From the IMG/VR virus record IMGVR_UViG_3300023110_001238, positions 1 through 52,352 of that record: DNA of 52,352 nucleotides. The stretch is one strand, 5' to 3'. The notes beneath the pieces were generated by a model that searched no databases, was not told the origin of the DNA, and saw only the letters and a program-made list of their open reading frames with translations. This stretch comes from a virus. Below, in pieces: positions 1-9,055 of the stretch (position 1 is its first letter; every line of letters starts with the position of its first letter). The position numbers and the translations under genes are program-made.

Positions 1-1
1 T

Positions 2-1111
2 ACTCATACCTTAACACTACCTAAAGCTACAGGTAACATAGCCACAGATGCTACTGTTGGGTTAGGTACAAAGAACCTTATCATTAATGGTAATATGCAG
101 ATAGCACAGAGGGGAACAAGTACTAGTGGAATAACTTCAAGCGGATATTATACTGTAGATAGATTTGATGTTGGTGGTACTACATGGGGAACATTTACTC
201 AATCACAAGATACTGATGTACCAACAGGACAAGGATTTGCAAATAGTATTAAATTCTTATGGACCACTGCCAATGCTTCATTAAGTTCAAACTCTTTTTT
301 ACAAATGCACCAAAGTATAGAAGGTCAAATGTTGCAACAAATAAAAAAAGGAACATCAAATGCGGAAAGTTTGACAATAAGTTTTTGGGTAAAATCTAAC
401 AAAACAGGAACTTATATAGTTCAATTATACGATATTGATAATACCAGAATGATATCAAAATCCTATATTATCAATTCTGCTGATACTTGGGAAAAGAAAA
501 CTATTACTTGTGATGGTGATACTACTGGAGCGTTAGACAATGATAACGGAAGAAGTTTAGATTTAATCTTTGCTCTATGTGCTGGAACAGACCAGAGTTC
601 AGGAACATTACAAACAACTTGGGGAACAGCAGTCACTGCCAATAGATTTGTAGGACAAGTAAATTTAGCAGATGCTATAAATAACTATTGGCAAGTCACA
701 GGCATACAATTAGAACTAGGTGAAAACGCTACCCCCTTTGAACACAGAATGTATAGCCAAGAGTTAGCTATGTGTCAGAGGTATTATTGTAAAAGTTATG
801 ATACTACAACAGCACCAGCTACAAATACTTCTAATGGTATTAATATTATTGGTGGTAGTACACAAGCTAGTGGATACCAATATATGTGTTTAGTTTTTCC
901 TCAAGACATGAGAACAACTCCAAGCATTACTTTTTATAGAGATAATGGAGCAGATAATACATGGGAATGGCGAAGAAGTGGTGCTTCTGGCACAATCGCT
1001 CCAGTTGCTCCTTATGGCAGTACAAGACAAATGCAGATGTATGTTAATGCAGGAGGTGCTTATGTTGTAAGTTTAGTTTGGGGGCATTGGGTTGCTTCTG
1101 CGGAGTTATAA
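2..1111 (+). CDS. Tail fibre-like structural protein (5' truncated)
   Basis: The reading frame is open from the first bases of the window, so the gene starts upstream; at least 369 codons remain. The visible N-terminal part contains [16 protein letters not shown] (from about base 68), a segment I recognise from phage tail-fibre and tail-associated receptor-binding proteins. The rest is rich in Ser, Thr, Gly and aromatic residues, as in beta-structured fibre domains, with a carbohydrate-binding-like stretch ([15 protein letters not shown]). The C-terminus ends in [15 protein letters not shown]. It probably belongs to the distal tail or fibre and is expressed late. An ATG at 95 exists but lies inside the conserved segment, so it is not the start. 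The exact fibre class cannot be assigned without the missing N-terminus. Confidence 0.7.
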   Translation, partial: THTLTLPKATGNIATDATVGLGTKNLIINGNMQIAQRGTSTSGITSSGYYTVDRFDVGGTTWGTFTQSQDTDVPTGQGFANSIKFLWTTANASLSSNSFLQMHQSIEGQMLQQIKKGTSNAESLTISFWVKSNKTGTYIVQLYDIDNTRMISKSYIINSADTWEKKTITCDGDTTGALDNDNGRSLDLIFALCAGTDQSSGTLQTTWGTAVTANRFVGQVNLADAINNYWQVTGIQLELGENATPFEHRMYSQELAMCQRYYCKSYDTTTAPATNTSNGINIIGGSTQASGYQYMCLVFPQDMRTTPSITFYRDNGADNTWEWRRSGASGTIAPVAPYGSTRQMQMYVNAGGAYVVSLVWGHWVASAEL

Positions 1112-1113
1112 TT

Positions 1114-1275
1114 ATGTATAAATTAGTTAAAAATTCAGAAACAAATGAATTATTCCCAGTTATTATTAGGTTATCTGATATGGCATCAATACCAATAAAT
1201 GAAGCAAACACAGACTATCAAGAATACCTTGCATGGGTAGCAGAAGGTAACACACCAGAACCTGCGGATGAATAA
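1114..1275 (+). CDS. Small tail-fibre-associated protein
   Basis: A 53-residue protein starts at the ATG two bases after the fibre gene stop; an upstream TTG in frame would overlap the fibre gene and is not needed. The C-terminal half ([20 protein letters not shown]) matches a short motif seen in many small phage proteins encoded directly after tail-fibre genes, some of which act as fibre assembly chaperones. Here the function is inferred from position and this motif only. It is almost certainly cotranscribed with the fibre gene. Confidence 0.6.
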   Translation: MYKLVKNSETNELFPVIIRLSDMASIPINEANTDYQEYLAWVAEGNTPEPADE

Positions 1276-1292
1276 TGTCATGGGTTTTTTGG

Positions 1293-1300
1293 CATAAATA
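1293..1300 (+). promoter_or_regulatory. T4-type late promoter upstream of gene 13
   Basis: CATAAATA differs from the T4 late consensus TATAAATA at the first base only. It lies 30 bases before the gene 13 ATG in a short intergenic gap, the usual distance for a late promoter. It would drive the neck and terminase operon, read by the gp55 sigma factor encoded at 19041. Confidence 0.65.
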
Positions 1301-1330
1301 GTATAACAAAAGTCTAATTAGAGCAAAGAC

Positions 1331-2287
1331 ATGGCAAAACCGGCATCAAGAATACAATTTAAAGATTACTGCTTACGAAGATTGGGCCATCCTGTCATTG
1401 AAATTAATGTTGATGATGACCAAGTAGAAGATCGTATTGATGATTCTTTACAATTTTTTCATGACTATCATTTTGATGGTACAGAAAAAATATATCTTAA
1501 ACATAAAATAACACAAACAGATATTGATAGAAGATGGATTTATTGTCCAGATACTATAGCGTTTGTAACCGGTGTTATGCCATTTGATGATTCTAATTCA
1601 TCAATCAATATGTTTGACTTAAGATATCAATTGAGATTACATGACTTATATGATTTTACATCTGTGTCTTATGTATCTTATGAAGTCACCATGCAACATA
1701 TTCGAACACTAGAGTTATTATTCTCTGGTACTCCGCAATTTAGATTCAATCGACACATGAATAAGGTAATGTTAGATATTGATTGGACTAGAGATGTTGA
1801 TCCAGGTGAATATGTAATTATTGAATGTTATCGAACAATGGAACCAGATACAATTACATTGACTGGTACATTAACAGGTACAACATCATCAAATGTTTTA
1901 ACAGGTTCTTCCACAACTTTTGACCAAGAAATAATTGAAAACGATTTCATTACACTATCAGATGGCCAAGAAGTCCAAATTAAAAAGATTAACTCACCAA
2001 CAGAAATTCAAATTGTTGGAGATTTAAGTGCAAATGTTTCTGGTGTTACAATGACTAAAGCTGGTAATAGTGATGTTTGGAATGATAGGTTTTTAAAACA
2101 ATATGCAACTGCAAAAATTAAATATCAATGGGGTAGCAACTTAAGTAAGTTTGCTGGAATTCAAATGCCTGGTGGCGTAACTTTAGATGGGCCTAGACTA
2201 ATGGAAGAAGCACAAAGAGAGATTGATAAAATCGAAGAAGAGATGCAATCATACAATGTTCTTCCATCAGAAATGTTCTATGGGTAG
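1331..2287 (+). CDS. gp13: Neck protein gp13
   Basis: A 318-residue homologue of the T4 gp13 neck protein, which with gp14 closes the filled head and forms the site where the tail joins. The N-terminal part, with RIQFKDYCLRRLGHPVIEIN followed by acidic DDDQVEDRIDDSLQFF, is the pattern typical of cyanophage and pelagiphage gp13. Its place directly before gp14, gp15 and the terminase genes matches T4 order. A Thr/Ser-rich insertion around residues 175-240 (LTGTLTGTTSSNVLTGSS) looks like a small beta domain. It starts at ATG 1331 after the late promoter at 1293. Confidence 0.9.
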   Translation: MAKPASRIQFKDYCLRRLGHPVIEINVDDDQVEDRIDDSLQFFHDYHFDGTEKIYLKHKITQTDIDRRWIYCPDTIAFVTGVMPFDDSNSSINMFDLRYQLRLHDLYDFTSVSYVSYEVTMQHIRTLELLFSGTPQFRFNRHMNKVMLDIDWTRDVDPGEYVIIECYRTMEPDTITLTGTLTGTTSSNVLTGSSTTFDQEIIENDFITLSDGQEVQIKKINSPTEIQIVGDLSANVSGVTMTKAGNSDVWNDRFLKQYATAKIKYQWGSNLSKFAGIQMPGGVTLDGPRLMEEAQREIDKIEEEMQSYNVLPSEMFYG

Positions 2288-2294
2288 ATAATGA

Positions 2295-3179
2295 ATGGCA
2301 ACCAATCTATATTTCAACAATTTTCCAAAAAATGTAACAGCTGAACAACAACTTGTTGAGGATTTAGTAATTGAATCCTTAAAGATGTATGGCATGGATG
2401 TATTCTATTTGCCAAGAACAACAAGAGATGAGGTCGATTACCTTTATGGTGAAGACCCACTTAAACAATATATCTCTGCTATTCCGCTTGAGATGTATTT
2501 GGAAAATGTTACTGGTATGGATGGTGAAGGTGATTTCATATCAAAGTTTGGTTTAGAGATACGAGATGAAATTACCTTATTGGTTTCTCGTAGAAGATTT
2601 CAATCTAACGCTTCCCAAACAAGACCAAATGAGGGTGATTTAATTTATGTTCCTTTGGTTAAAAACTTTTTTGAAATTACTTTTGTTGAGCATGAAAACA
2701 ATCAAGCTATGTTTCACACATTAGGTCGTGGTCGTGGTTCAAATGTTTATCTTTATGCACTCAAGCTGAAACAGTTCGTATTCTCTAATGAGCTAATTGA
2801 AACTGGTGTAGCTGAAATTGACAATGATATTAGAGACCATTATCCAAGAACAAAAATTGCAATATCAACAATGCACTCTGGTAAGTTTGTCAATGATGAA
2901 ATTGTTTATCAAGGCGCTAACTTAGCATCTTCAACAGCACAAGCTGTTGTTTGGGATTTTGTTCCAAACTCTCACATTGATATTATTCGGGTTCAAGGAA
3001 CCTTTGCATCAGGAAATGTTATTGGAAATACATCGTCTTCCATTGCAACAATTAATACCGTTAATGATTCTGCTTATATGAATTCAGCATTTGAAGATAT
3101 TCAGGACAATGTAAGGATTGAAAGTGAATCTGATTCAATCATTGATTTTACGGAATCAAACCCATTTGGTGAAGCATAA
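2295..3179 (+). CDS. gp14: Neck protein gp14
   Basis: A 294-residue homologue of T4 gp14 (256 residues in T4), partner of gp13 in the head-completion neck. The start MATNLYFNNFPKNVTAEQQL and the segment DVFYLPRTTRDEVDYLYGEDPL are characteristic of marine T4-like gp14. An ATG at 2291 is in another frame, so ATG 2295 is used. The stop overlaps the gp15 start (TAATG), indicating translational coupling. The order 13-14-15-16 supports the assignment. Confidence 0.9.
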   Translation: MATNLYFNNFPKNVTAEQQLVEDLVIESLKMYGMDVFYLPRTTRDEVDYLYGEDPLKQYISAIPLEMYLENVTGMDGEGDFISKFGLEIRDEITLLVSRRRFQSNASQTRPNEGDLIYVPLVKNFFEITFVEHENNQAMFHTLGRGRGSNVYLYALKLKQFVFSNELIETGVAEIDNDIRDHYPRTKIAISTMHSGKFVNDEIVYQGANLASSTAQAVVWDFVPNSHIDIIRVQGTFASGNVIGNTSSSIATINTVNDSAYMNSAFEDIQDNVRIESESDSIIDFTESNPFGEA

Positions 3180-4189
3180 TGTTAGGTAATTCTCATTTTT
3201 ATAATCGAACAATACGAAAAGTCATTGTAGCTTTTGGTACAATGTTTAATGACATTGTTTTAAAAAGATATACAGCTGATGGTAGTGCATCAAAAGAATC
3301 TTGGAAAGTTCCATTATCTTATGGTGCAAAAGAAAAATATATTACACTAATTACATCCAATCCAGATTTTACCAAATCAGTTCAAACTGTTGTGCCTCGT
3401 ATATCATTTGATTTAACAGGTATGGACTATGATGCAAGTCGAAAACAATTATCAACATTACAAAACTTTTCTGCTAATACAAATACTGCAATTAAAACAC
3501 AATATGTTCCAATACCATATAACTTTGAATTTTCTTTATCTATTTTTGTAAGAAACCAAGAAGATGGCACTCAAATATTAGAACAAATATTACCATTCTT
3601 TACACCTGATTTTAATGTAACTGTTGATTTTGTTCCAACAATGGACCAACATTATGATATGCCTGTTATATTAAATTCAGTAACACCAAGTGTAGAATAT
3701 GAAGGTGATGGTTCTTCAACAAGATTGATTGTTTGGGATTTAAACTTTACTGCAAAAGGCTACATATGGCCTCCAGTCAAAGAAGGTAAATATATTCGCC
3801 AAGCAAATACCAATCTGTATATTGAGACCGCTAGTAGAACATCACAAAAAGTTTATGTTGATTATACAAACGGTTCTGGATATTTTGATGATGAAGAAAC
3901 CATATTTGTAACAACAACGACAACGGGTGAAAGTAGAGATATTACCGGAGACTTAGCATACTTTAGTAATTCAAACACCGGTATTGTTGTGGTGAATAAT
4001 CTAAATAGTTTATTAAAAGCGAATGATATCATTGTGGGTGCATCATCAAATGCAAGCTACAATGTGTCAAGTGTTGATAGTGAGCCGTTAAAAACGGTTA
4101 TTATTATAACAACACCGGATCCAACATCTGCTAATGCAAACGATGACTTTGGATTCAGTGAAACAATTACAGAATGGCCATTTACATAA
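3179..4189 (+). CDS. gp15: Tail sheath stabiliser and completion protein gp15
   Basis: A 336-residue homologue of T4 gp15, the hexamer that caps the tail tube and sheath and contacts the neck. The N-terminus (MLGNSHFYNRTIRKVIVAFG, then MFNDIVLKRY and VPLSYGAKEKYI) is the conserved start of this family. It is longer than the T4 protein (272 residues); the extra C-terminal part after residue 210 is a Thr/Ser/Asn-rich region that looks like an added beta domain. The ATG overlaps the gp14 stop, and its own stop overlaps the gp16 start. Confidence 0.88.
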   Translation: MLGNSHFYNRTIRKVIVAFGTMFNDIVLKRYTADGSASKESWKVPLSYGAKEKYITLITSNPDFTKSVQTVVPRISFDLTGMDYDASRKQLSTLQNFSANTNTAIKTQYVPIPYNFEFSLSIFVRNQEDGTQILEQILPFFTPDFNVTVDFVPTMDQHYDMPVILNSVTPSVEYEGDGSSTRLIVWDLNFTAKGYIWPPVKEGKYIRQANTNLYIETASRTSQKVYVDYTNGSGYFDDEETIFVTTTTTGESRDITGDLAYFSNSNTGIVVVNNLNSLLKANDIIVGASSNASYNVSSVDSEPLKTVIIITTPDPTSANANDDFGFSETITEWPFT

Positions 4190-4623
4190 TGAGTAAAACA
4201 GAAGAAAAATTATCAGAAGTATTTAATGTAGAGAACGATAAAGAAGAAGTATTAGAAACTTTACCTGTTGTTGAAGAAAAAAAAGAAATCGTTCCTGTCG
4301 AAGATGTTGCGGAACAAGATACAGAATTTGCTCGTGGTAACATAAAGAATCTTATAACAAAGGGTAATGTAGCTTTAGATAATCTTTTACAAGTAGCAAG
4401 AGAATCTGAACACCCACGAGCGTATGAAGTAGCTGCAACAATGATTAAAAATCTTGCAGATTCTAACAAAGATTTGCTTAATATACAAAAAACCCGTAAA
4501 GATTTAACACAAGATAACAATAATAGTGTAGGAAATACAAAAAATATGAACATCGACAAGGCTGTTTTTGTAGGATCTACAACAGAACTTGTTAAATTTT
4601 TGAAGAATAAACAGGAAGAATAA
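4189..4623 (+). CDS. gp16: Small terminase subunit gp16
   Basis: A 144-residue protein in the T4 gene 16 position. The start MSKTEEKLSEVFNV is typical of T4-like small terminases, followed by an acidic linker, then a helical core (ARGNIKNLITKGNVALDNLL and ATMIKNLADSNKDLLNIQKT) that would form the oligomerising coiled coil. The family regulates the large terminase and selects DNA for packaging. An upstream ATG at 4174 in the same frame lies inside gp15; ATG 4189 overlaps the gp15 stop (TAATG) and is preferred. Confidence 0.85.
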   Translation: MSKTEEKLSEVFNVENDKEEVLETLPVVEEKKEIVPVEDVAEQDTEFARGNIKNLITKGNVALDNLLQVARESEHPRAYEVAATMIKNLADSNKDLLNIQKTRKDLTQDNNNSVGNTKNMNIDKAVFVGSTTELVKFLKNKQEE

Positions 4624-4631
4624 ATATTATT

Positions 4632-5066
4632 ATGGAAACTTTAATTAATTTACTTAAAAAAGTATTAGCAGATACATTTACATTCTATCTTAAGTCACAT
4701 AATTTTCATTGGAATGTAGAAGGCTCTAATTTTCCACAATACCATGAATTCTATGGTAATGTGTATGAAGATTTACATGGTGCTGTTGATGTTATTGCTG
4801 AACAAATACGAGCATTAGATGCTTATGCACCAGGTACAATGGCTGAGTTTTTAGATATGACTGAAATAGAAGAACAGCCTGAAAGATTAGATGGTGTTGC
4901 TATGGCTAATGAATTAGCTGGTGATAATGACAAGGTAATCAAAACATTAGAATTGTGTGATAAACTTGCAAACCAATTTGAACAGATTGGTCTTTCAAAC
5001 TTTTTACAAGATAGAATAGACAAACATAAAAAACTAGGTTGGATGCTTCGTAGTATCTCAAAATAA
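4632..5066 (+). CDS. dps: Dps-family ferritin-like DNA-protection protein
   Basis: A 144-residue Dps protein. The family forms dodecameric shells that oxidise and store iron using hydrogen peroxide and often bind DNA. Visible features are SHNFHWNVEG, the helix NFPQYHEFYGNVYEDLHGA, and DVIAEQIRALDAYAPGT. The ferroxidase ligands H26, H38, D53 and E57 are present with the spacing of E. coli Dps H51, H63, D78 and E82; the position equivalent to E. coli D67 is Gly. There is no long basic N-terminal tail. It sits between the two terminase genes with gaps of 8 and 3 bases, so it is a late gene expressed with the packaging motor. Confidence 0.9.
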   Translation: METLINLLKKVLADTFTFYLKSHNFHWNVEGSNFPQYHEFYGNVYEDLHGAVDVIAEQIRALDAYAPGTMAEFLDMTEIEEQPERLDGVAMANELAGDNDKVIKTLELCDKLANQFEQIGLSNFLQDRIDKHKKLGWMLRSISK

Positions 5067-5069
5067 GAT

Positions 5070-6701
5070 ATGGAAGGCTATCTTGGAAATGACCGGCTCA
5101 AAAGAGTTGGCGTTGAAATAACATATACAGCTGAACAAGTAGAAGAAATAATTAAATGTCAGCATGACCCCGTATATTTTATTAAAAACTATGTTCAAAT
5201 TGTTAATGTGGATAAAGGTTTGATACCTTTTGATATGTGGCCGTTTCAAGAGGAAATGGTCAAATCATTCCACGAAAATAGATTTAATATTGCTAAAATG
5301 CCACGACAGTGTGGTAAAACAACAACATCGGTGGGTTATATGCTTTGGTGTGTGTTGTTTAATGAAGAATACACGGTTGGTATTCTTGCCAACAAAGGTG
5401 CATTAGCAAGAGAAATTTTAGGTCGATTACAAAAGGCCTATGAGTATTTGCCTTTATGGTTACAACAAGGTATTGTAATTTGGAATAAAGGTAACATAGA
5501 ACTAGAAAATGGTTCTAAAGTATTTGCGTATGCAACATCCGCTTCAGGTGTTCGAGGTGGTTCATACAATTTGATATTTTTGGATGAGTTTGCTTTCGTT
5601 CAACACAATATGGCGTTGGACTTTTTTCAATCAACATATCCTGTTATATCATCTGGTCAAACCACTAAAGTTATTATTGTATCAACACCAAACGGATTAA
5701 ATTTATTTTATAAAATGTGGGTTGATGCGGAAGAAGGTCGCTCACTTTACAAACCACTTGAGATTCTTTGGTCTGATGTACCAGGTAGAGATGAAAAGTG
5801 GAAAGAAGAAACCATACGAAATACAAGTGAAGAACAGTTTCGTGTTGAGTTTGAAACAGAATTTGTAGGTTCTTCTGCTACACTCATCTCTGGAGTGAAG
5901 TTAAGAAGTTTAGCGTTTAGAAATCCAGTTCGAACTGATGAAGGACTGGATATCTATGAAGAACCCCAAAAAGGTCATCTGTATATAGCGTCTGTTGATT
6001 GTGCTGAAGGTGTCAATTTAGATTATTCAGCCATAAATGTGGTCGATGTCACAGAAACGCCATACAGACAGGTGGCTAAATATCGTAGTAATCAATTACC
6101 GTTGATGTTTTTCCCAACGATAATCTATAAAATAGGTACAATGTATAACGAGGCGTATGCTTTAATTGAAACAAATAACATTGGCCAACAGGTAGTTGAT
6201 ACTTTACATTATGATTTAGAGTATGAAAACATTTATAAGTTAGACCATCACCATATAAAAGGCCAAACAATATCTGGTGGTTTTAAAAGAAACTCAAACT
6301 TTGGTATTAAAACAACAAAGTCGGTTAAAAAAATAGGGTGTGCTAACTTAAAAACATTAGTGGAAAATGATAAACTTATCATCAATGATTTTGATACGAT
6401 TGCTGAGTTAAATACATTCACAAGATTTAGAGATAGTTACGAAGCGGAAGAAGGCAATCATGACGATTTAGTAATGGGTTTAGTTTTATTTGGTTGGCTA
6501 ACTGCACAACAAATGTTCAAAGATGAAACAGATGTTGATGTAAGAAAACAACTACTCAAAGAACAGAATATGTTAATTGATGAAGAACTAACACCCGTTG
6601 GAGTTTTTGATGATGGTCGGAAAGAAGAGGTTGAGATTGATTCGGGAGATATGTGGTCAAACAGTGGGTTGTCTGATAGGTATCCACCCTCAACTTTCTA
6701 A
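5070..6701 (+). CDS. gp17: Large terminase subunit gp17
   Basis: A 543-residue packaging motor and headful nuclease. The N-terminal ATPase has Walker A MPRQCGKT (residues 77-84) and Walker B LIFLDE (168-173), followed by a coupling motif around IIVSTPNG. The C-terminal RNase H-like nuclease carries ASVDCAEG near residue 310 and the acidic motif NHDDLVMGL near residue 470. Size and order match T4 gp17 (610 residues), with a shorter N-terminus. The start ATG 5070 follows the dps stop by three bases. It would be coexpressed with gp16 and Dps. Confidence 0.95.
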   Translation: MEGYLGNDRLKRVGVEITYTAEQVEEIIKCQHDPVYFIKNYVQIVNVDKGLIPFDMWPFQEEMVKSFHENRFNIAKMPRQCGKTTTSVGYMLWCVLFNEEYTVGILANKGALAREILGRLQKAYEYLPLWLQQGIVIWNKGNIELENGSKVFAYATSASGVRGGSYNLIFLDEFAFVQHNMALDFFQSTYPVISSGQTTKVIIVSTPNGLNLFYKMWVDAEEGRSLYKPLEILWSDVPGRDEKWKEETIRNTSEEQFRVEFETEFVGSSATLISGVKLRSLAFRNPVRTDEGLDIYEEPQKGHLYIASVDCAEGVNLDYSAINVVDVTETPYRQVAKYRSNQLPLMFFPTIIYKIGTMYNEAYALIETNNIGQQVVDTLHYDLEYENIYKLDHHHIKGQTISGGFKRNSNFGIKTTKSVKKIGCANLKTLVENDKLIINDFDTIAELNTFTRFRDSYEAEEGNHDDLVMGLVLFGWLTAQQMFKDETDVDVRKQLLKEQNMLIDEELTPVGVFDDGRKEEVEIDSGDMWSNSGLSDRYPPSTF

Positions 6702-6704
6702 AAA

Positions 6705-6712
6705 ACTAAATA
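6705..6712 (+). promoter_or_regulatory. Late promoter upstream of gene 18
   Basis: ACTAAATA, containing CTAAATA, a variant reported for cyanophage late promoters, lies just after the gene 17 stop and 50 bases before the sheath gene ATG. A strong Shine-Dalgarno (AAAGGAG) precedes that ATG. It would give high-level late expression of the sheath gene. Confidence 0.55.
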
Positions 6713-6761
6713 GAGTATAATTATTAAAAAAATTCGACCCATTTATTAAAGGAGTAATCCA

Positions 6762-8432
6762 ATGGCATTTCAGCTCTCACCGGGTGTAAATGTATCAGAA
6801 ATTGACCTGACTACAATTGTACCTTCCGTTGCCACTTCGATTGGCGCTTTTGCTGGAAAATTTGAGTGGGGTCCAGTTAATGAAATCGTAACGGTTTCAG
6901 ATGAAGTTAGACTTGTTGAAGCGTTTGGCAAGCCTAATACCGATAACTATGAATACTGGTTCTCTGCTGCTAGTTTTTTAGCATATTCGAACAACTTAAA
7001 GGTTGTCCGTGCTTATGGTGCAACAACATACACCGCAACAGCAAACGGATCACCAAATGTATTAATTAAAAATGATGACGACTATGAAGATAACTGGTCT
7101 AGCGGTGCAAATACCTATGGTACCTTTGCTGCTAGATATCCAGGCGCAAAAGGTAACTCATTAAAAGTTTCTATTGCAGATGGTAATTCTTATTCTGGTT
7201 GGGCATATGAATCACAATTTAACGATACGCCTTCAACATCAACTTATGTTTCTAATGCTGGTGGTTCTCATGATGAACTCCATGTTATTGTTGTTGATGA
7301 AGATGGCCTGTTTTCAGGAACACAAGGCACAGTATTAGAAAAATTTGCATTTGTTTCTAAAGCATCTGATGCTAAAGATGACGGTGGTAACACAAATTAT
7401 TATAAAGATGTAATTTCTAACCGTTCAAAATATATTCACTGGATGTCACATCACGCAAATGGCACCAATTGGGGCACAACAGCTTCAAACAAAACATTTG
7501 CTAATCTATCATCAAATGTAACAGTTTCACTTTCAGCTGGTGCAGATGGCACAATCTCTACCGCTAATGTTGTTACAGCATACGATAAATTTGATAACGC
7601 AGATGCTGTTGATATCAATCTTATCATTTCTGGTCCTGCTGATGCTACTGTGGCTGCTGATTTGATTACAATGGCAGAAACAAGAAAAGATGCGGTTGCT
7701 TTCTTATCACCAGAAAAAGCAGATGTTGTTGATAACGCTGGTTCAGAAACAACAGATGTTAAAGCATACAGAGCTTCTTTAACTTCATCATCATATGCAG
7801 TTATTGATTCTAACTGGAAGTATATGTATGATAAGTATAATGATGTATATCGTTGGGTACCATGTAACGGTGATATTGCAGGTTTAGCTGCTAGAACAGA
7901 CCTCGAAAGAGACCCATGGTTCTCACCCGCTGGTCCAAACAGAGGCATTATGAGAAATGTTCTCAAACTTGCATGGAATCCTACAAAAGCAAATAGAGAT
8001 GACCTCTATCTTAAAGGTATTAATCCGGTTGTAACATTCCAAGGCGAAGGTACACAGTTGTTTGGTGACAAAACTATGTTATCAAAACCAAGTGCGTTTG
8101 ATAGAATTAATGTTCGAAGGTTGTTCATTATCCTTGAAAAAGCAATCAGTCGTGCCGCTCGTTTCTCTTTATTTGAATTCAATGACCAATTTACAAGAGC
8201 TCAATTTGTAAATCTAGTTGAACCATATCTAAGAGACATTCAAGGTCGTAGAGGTATTACAGATTACCGTGTAGTTTGTGACGAATCAAATAACACAGGT
8301 GAAGTAATTGACCGAAACGAGTTTGTTGGCGACATTTATATCAAACCTGCTCGTTCAATTAACTTTATTCAACTTAACTTTGTTGCCGTAAGAACAGGTG
8401 TATCGTTCAACGAAGTGGTTGGACAGTTCTAA
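6762..8432 (+). CDS. gp18: Tail sheath protein gp18
   Basis: A 556-residue contractile tail sheath subunit. The N-terminal LSPGVNVSEIDLTTIVPSVA and IGAFAGKFEWGPVNEIVTV are the hallmark of T4-like gp18. The C-terminal part, from about NRGIMRNVLKLAWNPTKANR to the end, is the conserved tube-contacting domain, with DYRVVCDESNN and FIQLNFVAVRTG. The middle (about residues 100-330) is the variable surface-exposed domain. The gene has its own late promoter at 6705 and is followed by the tube gene, as in T4. Confidence 0.95.
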   Translation: MAFQLSPGVNVSEIDLTTIVPSVATSIGAFAGKFEWGPVNEIVTVSDEVRLVEAFGKPNTDNYEYWFSAASFLAYSNNLKVVRAYGATTYTATANGSPNVLIKNDDDYEDNWSSGANTYGTFAARYPGAKGNSLKVSIADGNSYSGWAYESQFNDTPSTSTYVSNAGGSHDELHVIVVDEDGLFSGTQGTVLEKFAFVSKASDAKDDGGNTNYYKDVISNRSKYIHWMSHHANGTNWGTTASNKTFANLSSNVTVSLSAGADGTISTANVVTAYDKFDNADAVDINLIISGPADATVAADLITMAETRKDAVAFLSPEKADVVDNAGSETTDVKAYRASLTSSSYAVIDSNWKYMYDKYNDVYRWVPCNGDIAGLAARTDLERDPWFSPAGPNRGIMRNVLKLAWNPTKANRDDLYLKGINPVVTFQGEGTQLFGDKTMLSKPSAFDRINVRRLFIILEKAISRAARFSLFEFNDQFTRAQFVNLVEPYLRDIQGRRGITDYRVVCDESNNTGEVIDRNEFVGDIYIKPARSINFIQLNFVAVRTGVSFNEVVGQF

Positions 8433-8438
8433 TAAATA
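8431..8438 (+). promoter_or_regulatory. Late promoter upstream of gene 19
   Basis: AATAAATA, one mismatch from TATAAATA, overlaps the end of the sheath gene and ends 19 bases before the tube gene ATG, with AGGAG between. The position suggests a dedicated late promoter for gp19, a very abundant protein. Confidence 0.5.
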
Positions 8439-8457
8439 GAGAAGACAGGAGAAAAAA

Positions 8458-9003
8458 ATGGCATTTAATGTAAATGAATTTAGAAGTCAAATGATTGGAG
8501 ACGGTGCTCGTCCTAATCTGTTTGAAGTTTCTATGCCTTTCCCTGCGTTCTCATCACCTGAAAACGCACAAACAAAACTTACATTCATGTGTAAAACTGC
8601 ACAACTACCAGGCGCTACGCTTGGTGTTGTACCAGTTCAATACTTTGGTCGTGAATTAAAGTTTGTAGGTAATAGAACTTTCGCAGACTGGACAATTTCA
8701 GTCATTAACGATGAGGACTTTGTTGTTCGTAACGCCTTCGAAAGATGGATGAACGGCATCAACAGCCACAATCTTAATGTAAGAAATCCAGTGGCACTTT
8801 CACCAGGCGGTTATACCGTTGATGGTGAAGTAACTCAATATGGAAAAGCAGGCGACAGTCTTAAGAGATATAAGTTTGTTGGCTTGTTTCCTTCTGATAT
8901 TACTCCTATTGATGTAGATTGGGGTGCAAATGACACAATGGAAGAATTTGCAGTTACCTTATCATATCAATGGTGGGAATCAATCGAAGACGGTGTTGTG
9001 TAA
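8458..9003 (+). CDS. gp19: Tail tube protein gp19
   Basis: A 181-residue tail tube subunit (T4 gp19 is 163 residues). The pattern of an N-terminal NLFEVSMPFP, then CKTAQLPGATLG, then FADWTISVINDEDFVVRNAFERW is characteristic of gp19. It lies directly after the sheath gene and before the portal gene, as in T4, and is followed at once by a strong terminator. Together with gp18 it would build the contractile tail. Confidence 0.95.
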   Translation: MAFNVNEFRSQMIGDGARPNLFEVSMPFPAFSSPENAQTKLTFMCKTAQLPGATLGVVPVQYFGRELKFVGNRTFADWTISVINDEDFVVRNAFERWMNGINSHNLNVRNPVALSPGGYTVDGEVTQYGKAGDSLKRYKFVGLFPSDITPIDVDWGANDTMEEFAVTLSYQWWESIEDGVV

Positions 9004-9006
9004 TAG

Positions 9007-9038
9007 AGTGGGGTATTTTCCCCACTTTATTTTTTTTA
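9007..9038 (+). terminator. Intrinsic terminator after gene 19
   Basis: A perfect 7-base stem AGTGGGG/CCCCACT with loop TATTTT is followed by TTATTTTTTTTAT. It starts four bases after the tube gene stop and would end the gene 18-19 transcripts. Confidence 0.88.
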
Positions 9039-9055
9039 TAGGATGATAAATTATT

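Noticed and set aside
4619-4626. AATAAATA before dps as a late promoter
   Set aside because: It overlaps the gp16 stop and lies only five bases before the dps ATG, leaving no leader; probably chance in AT-rich sequence.
7451-7966. Long open frame on the minus strand within the sheath gene
   Set aside because: Antisense shadow of gp18 with no ribosome-binding site and no recognisable protein features.
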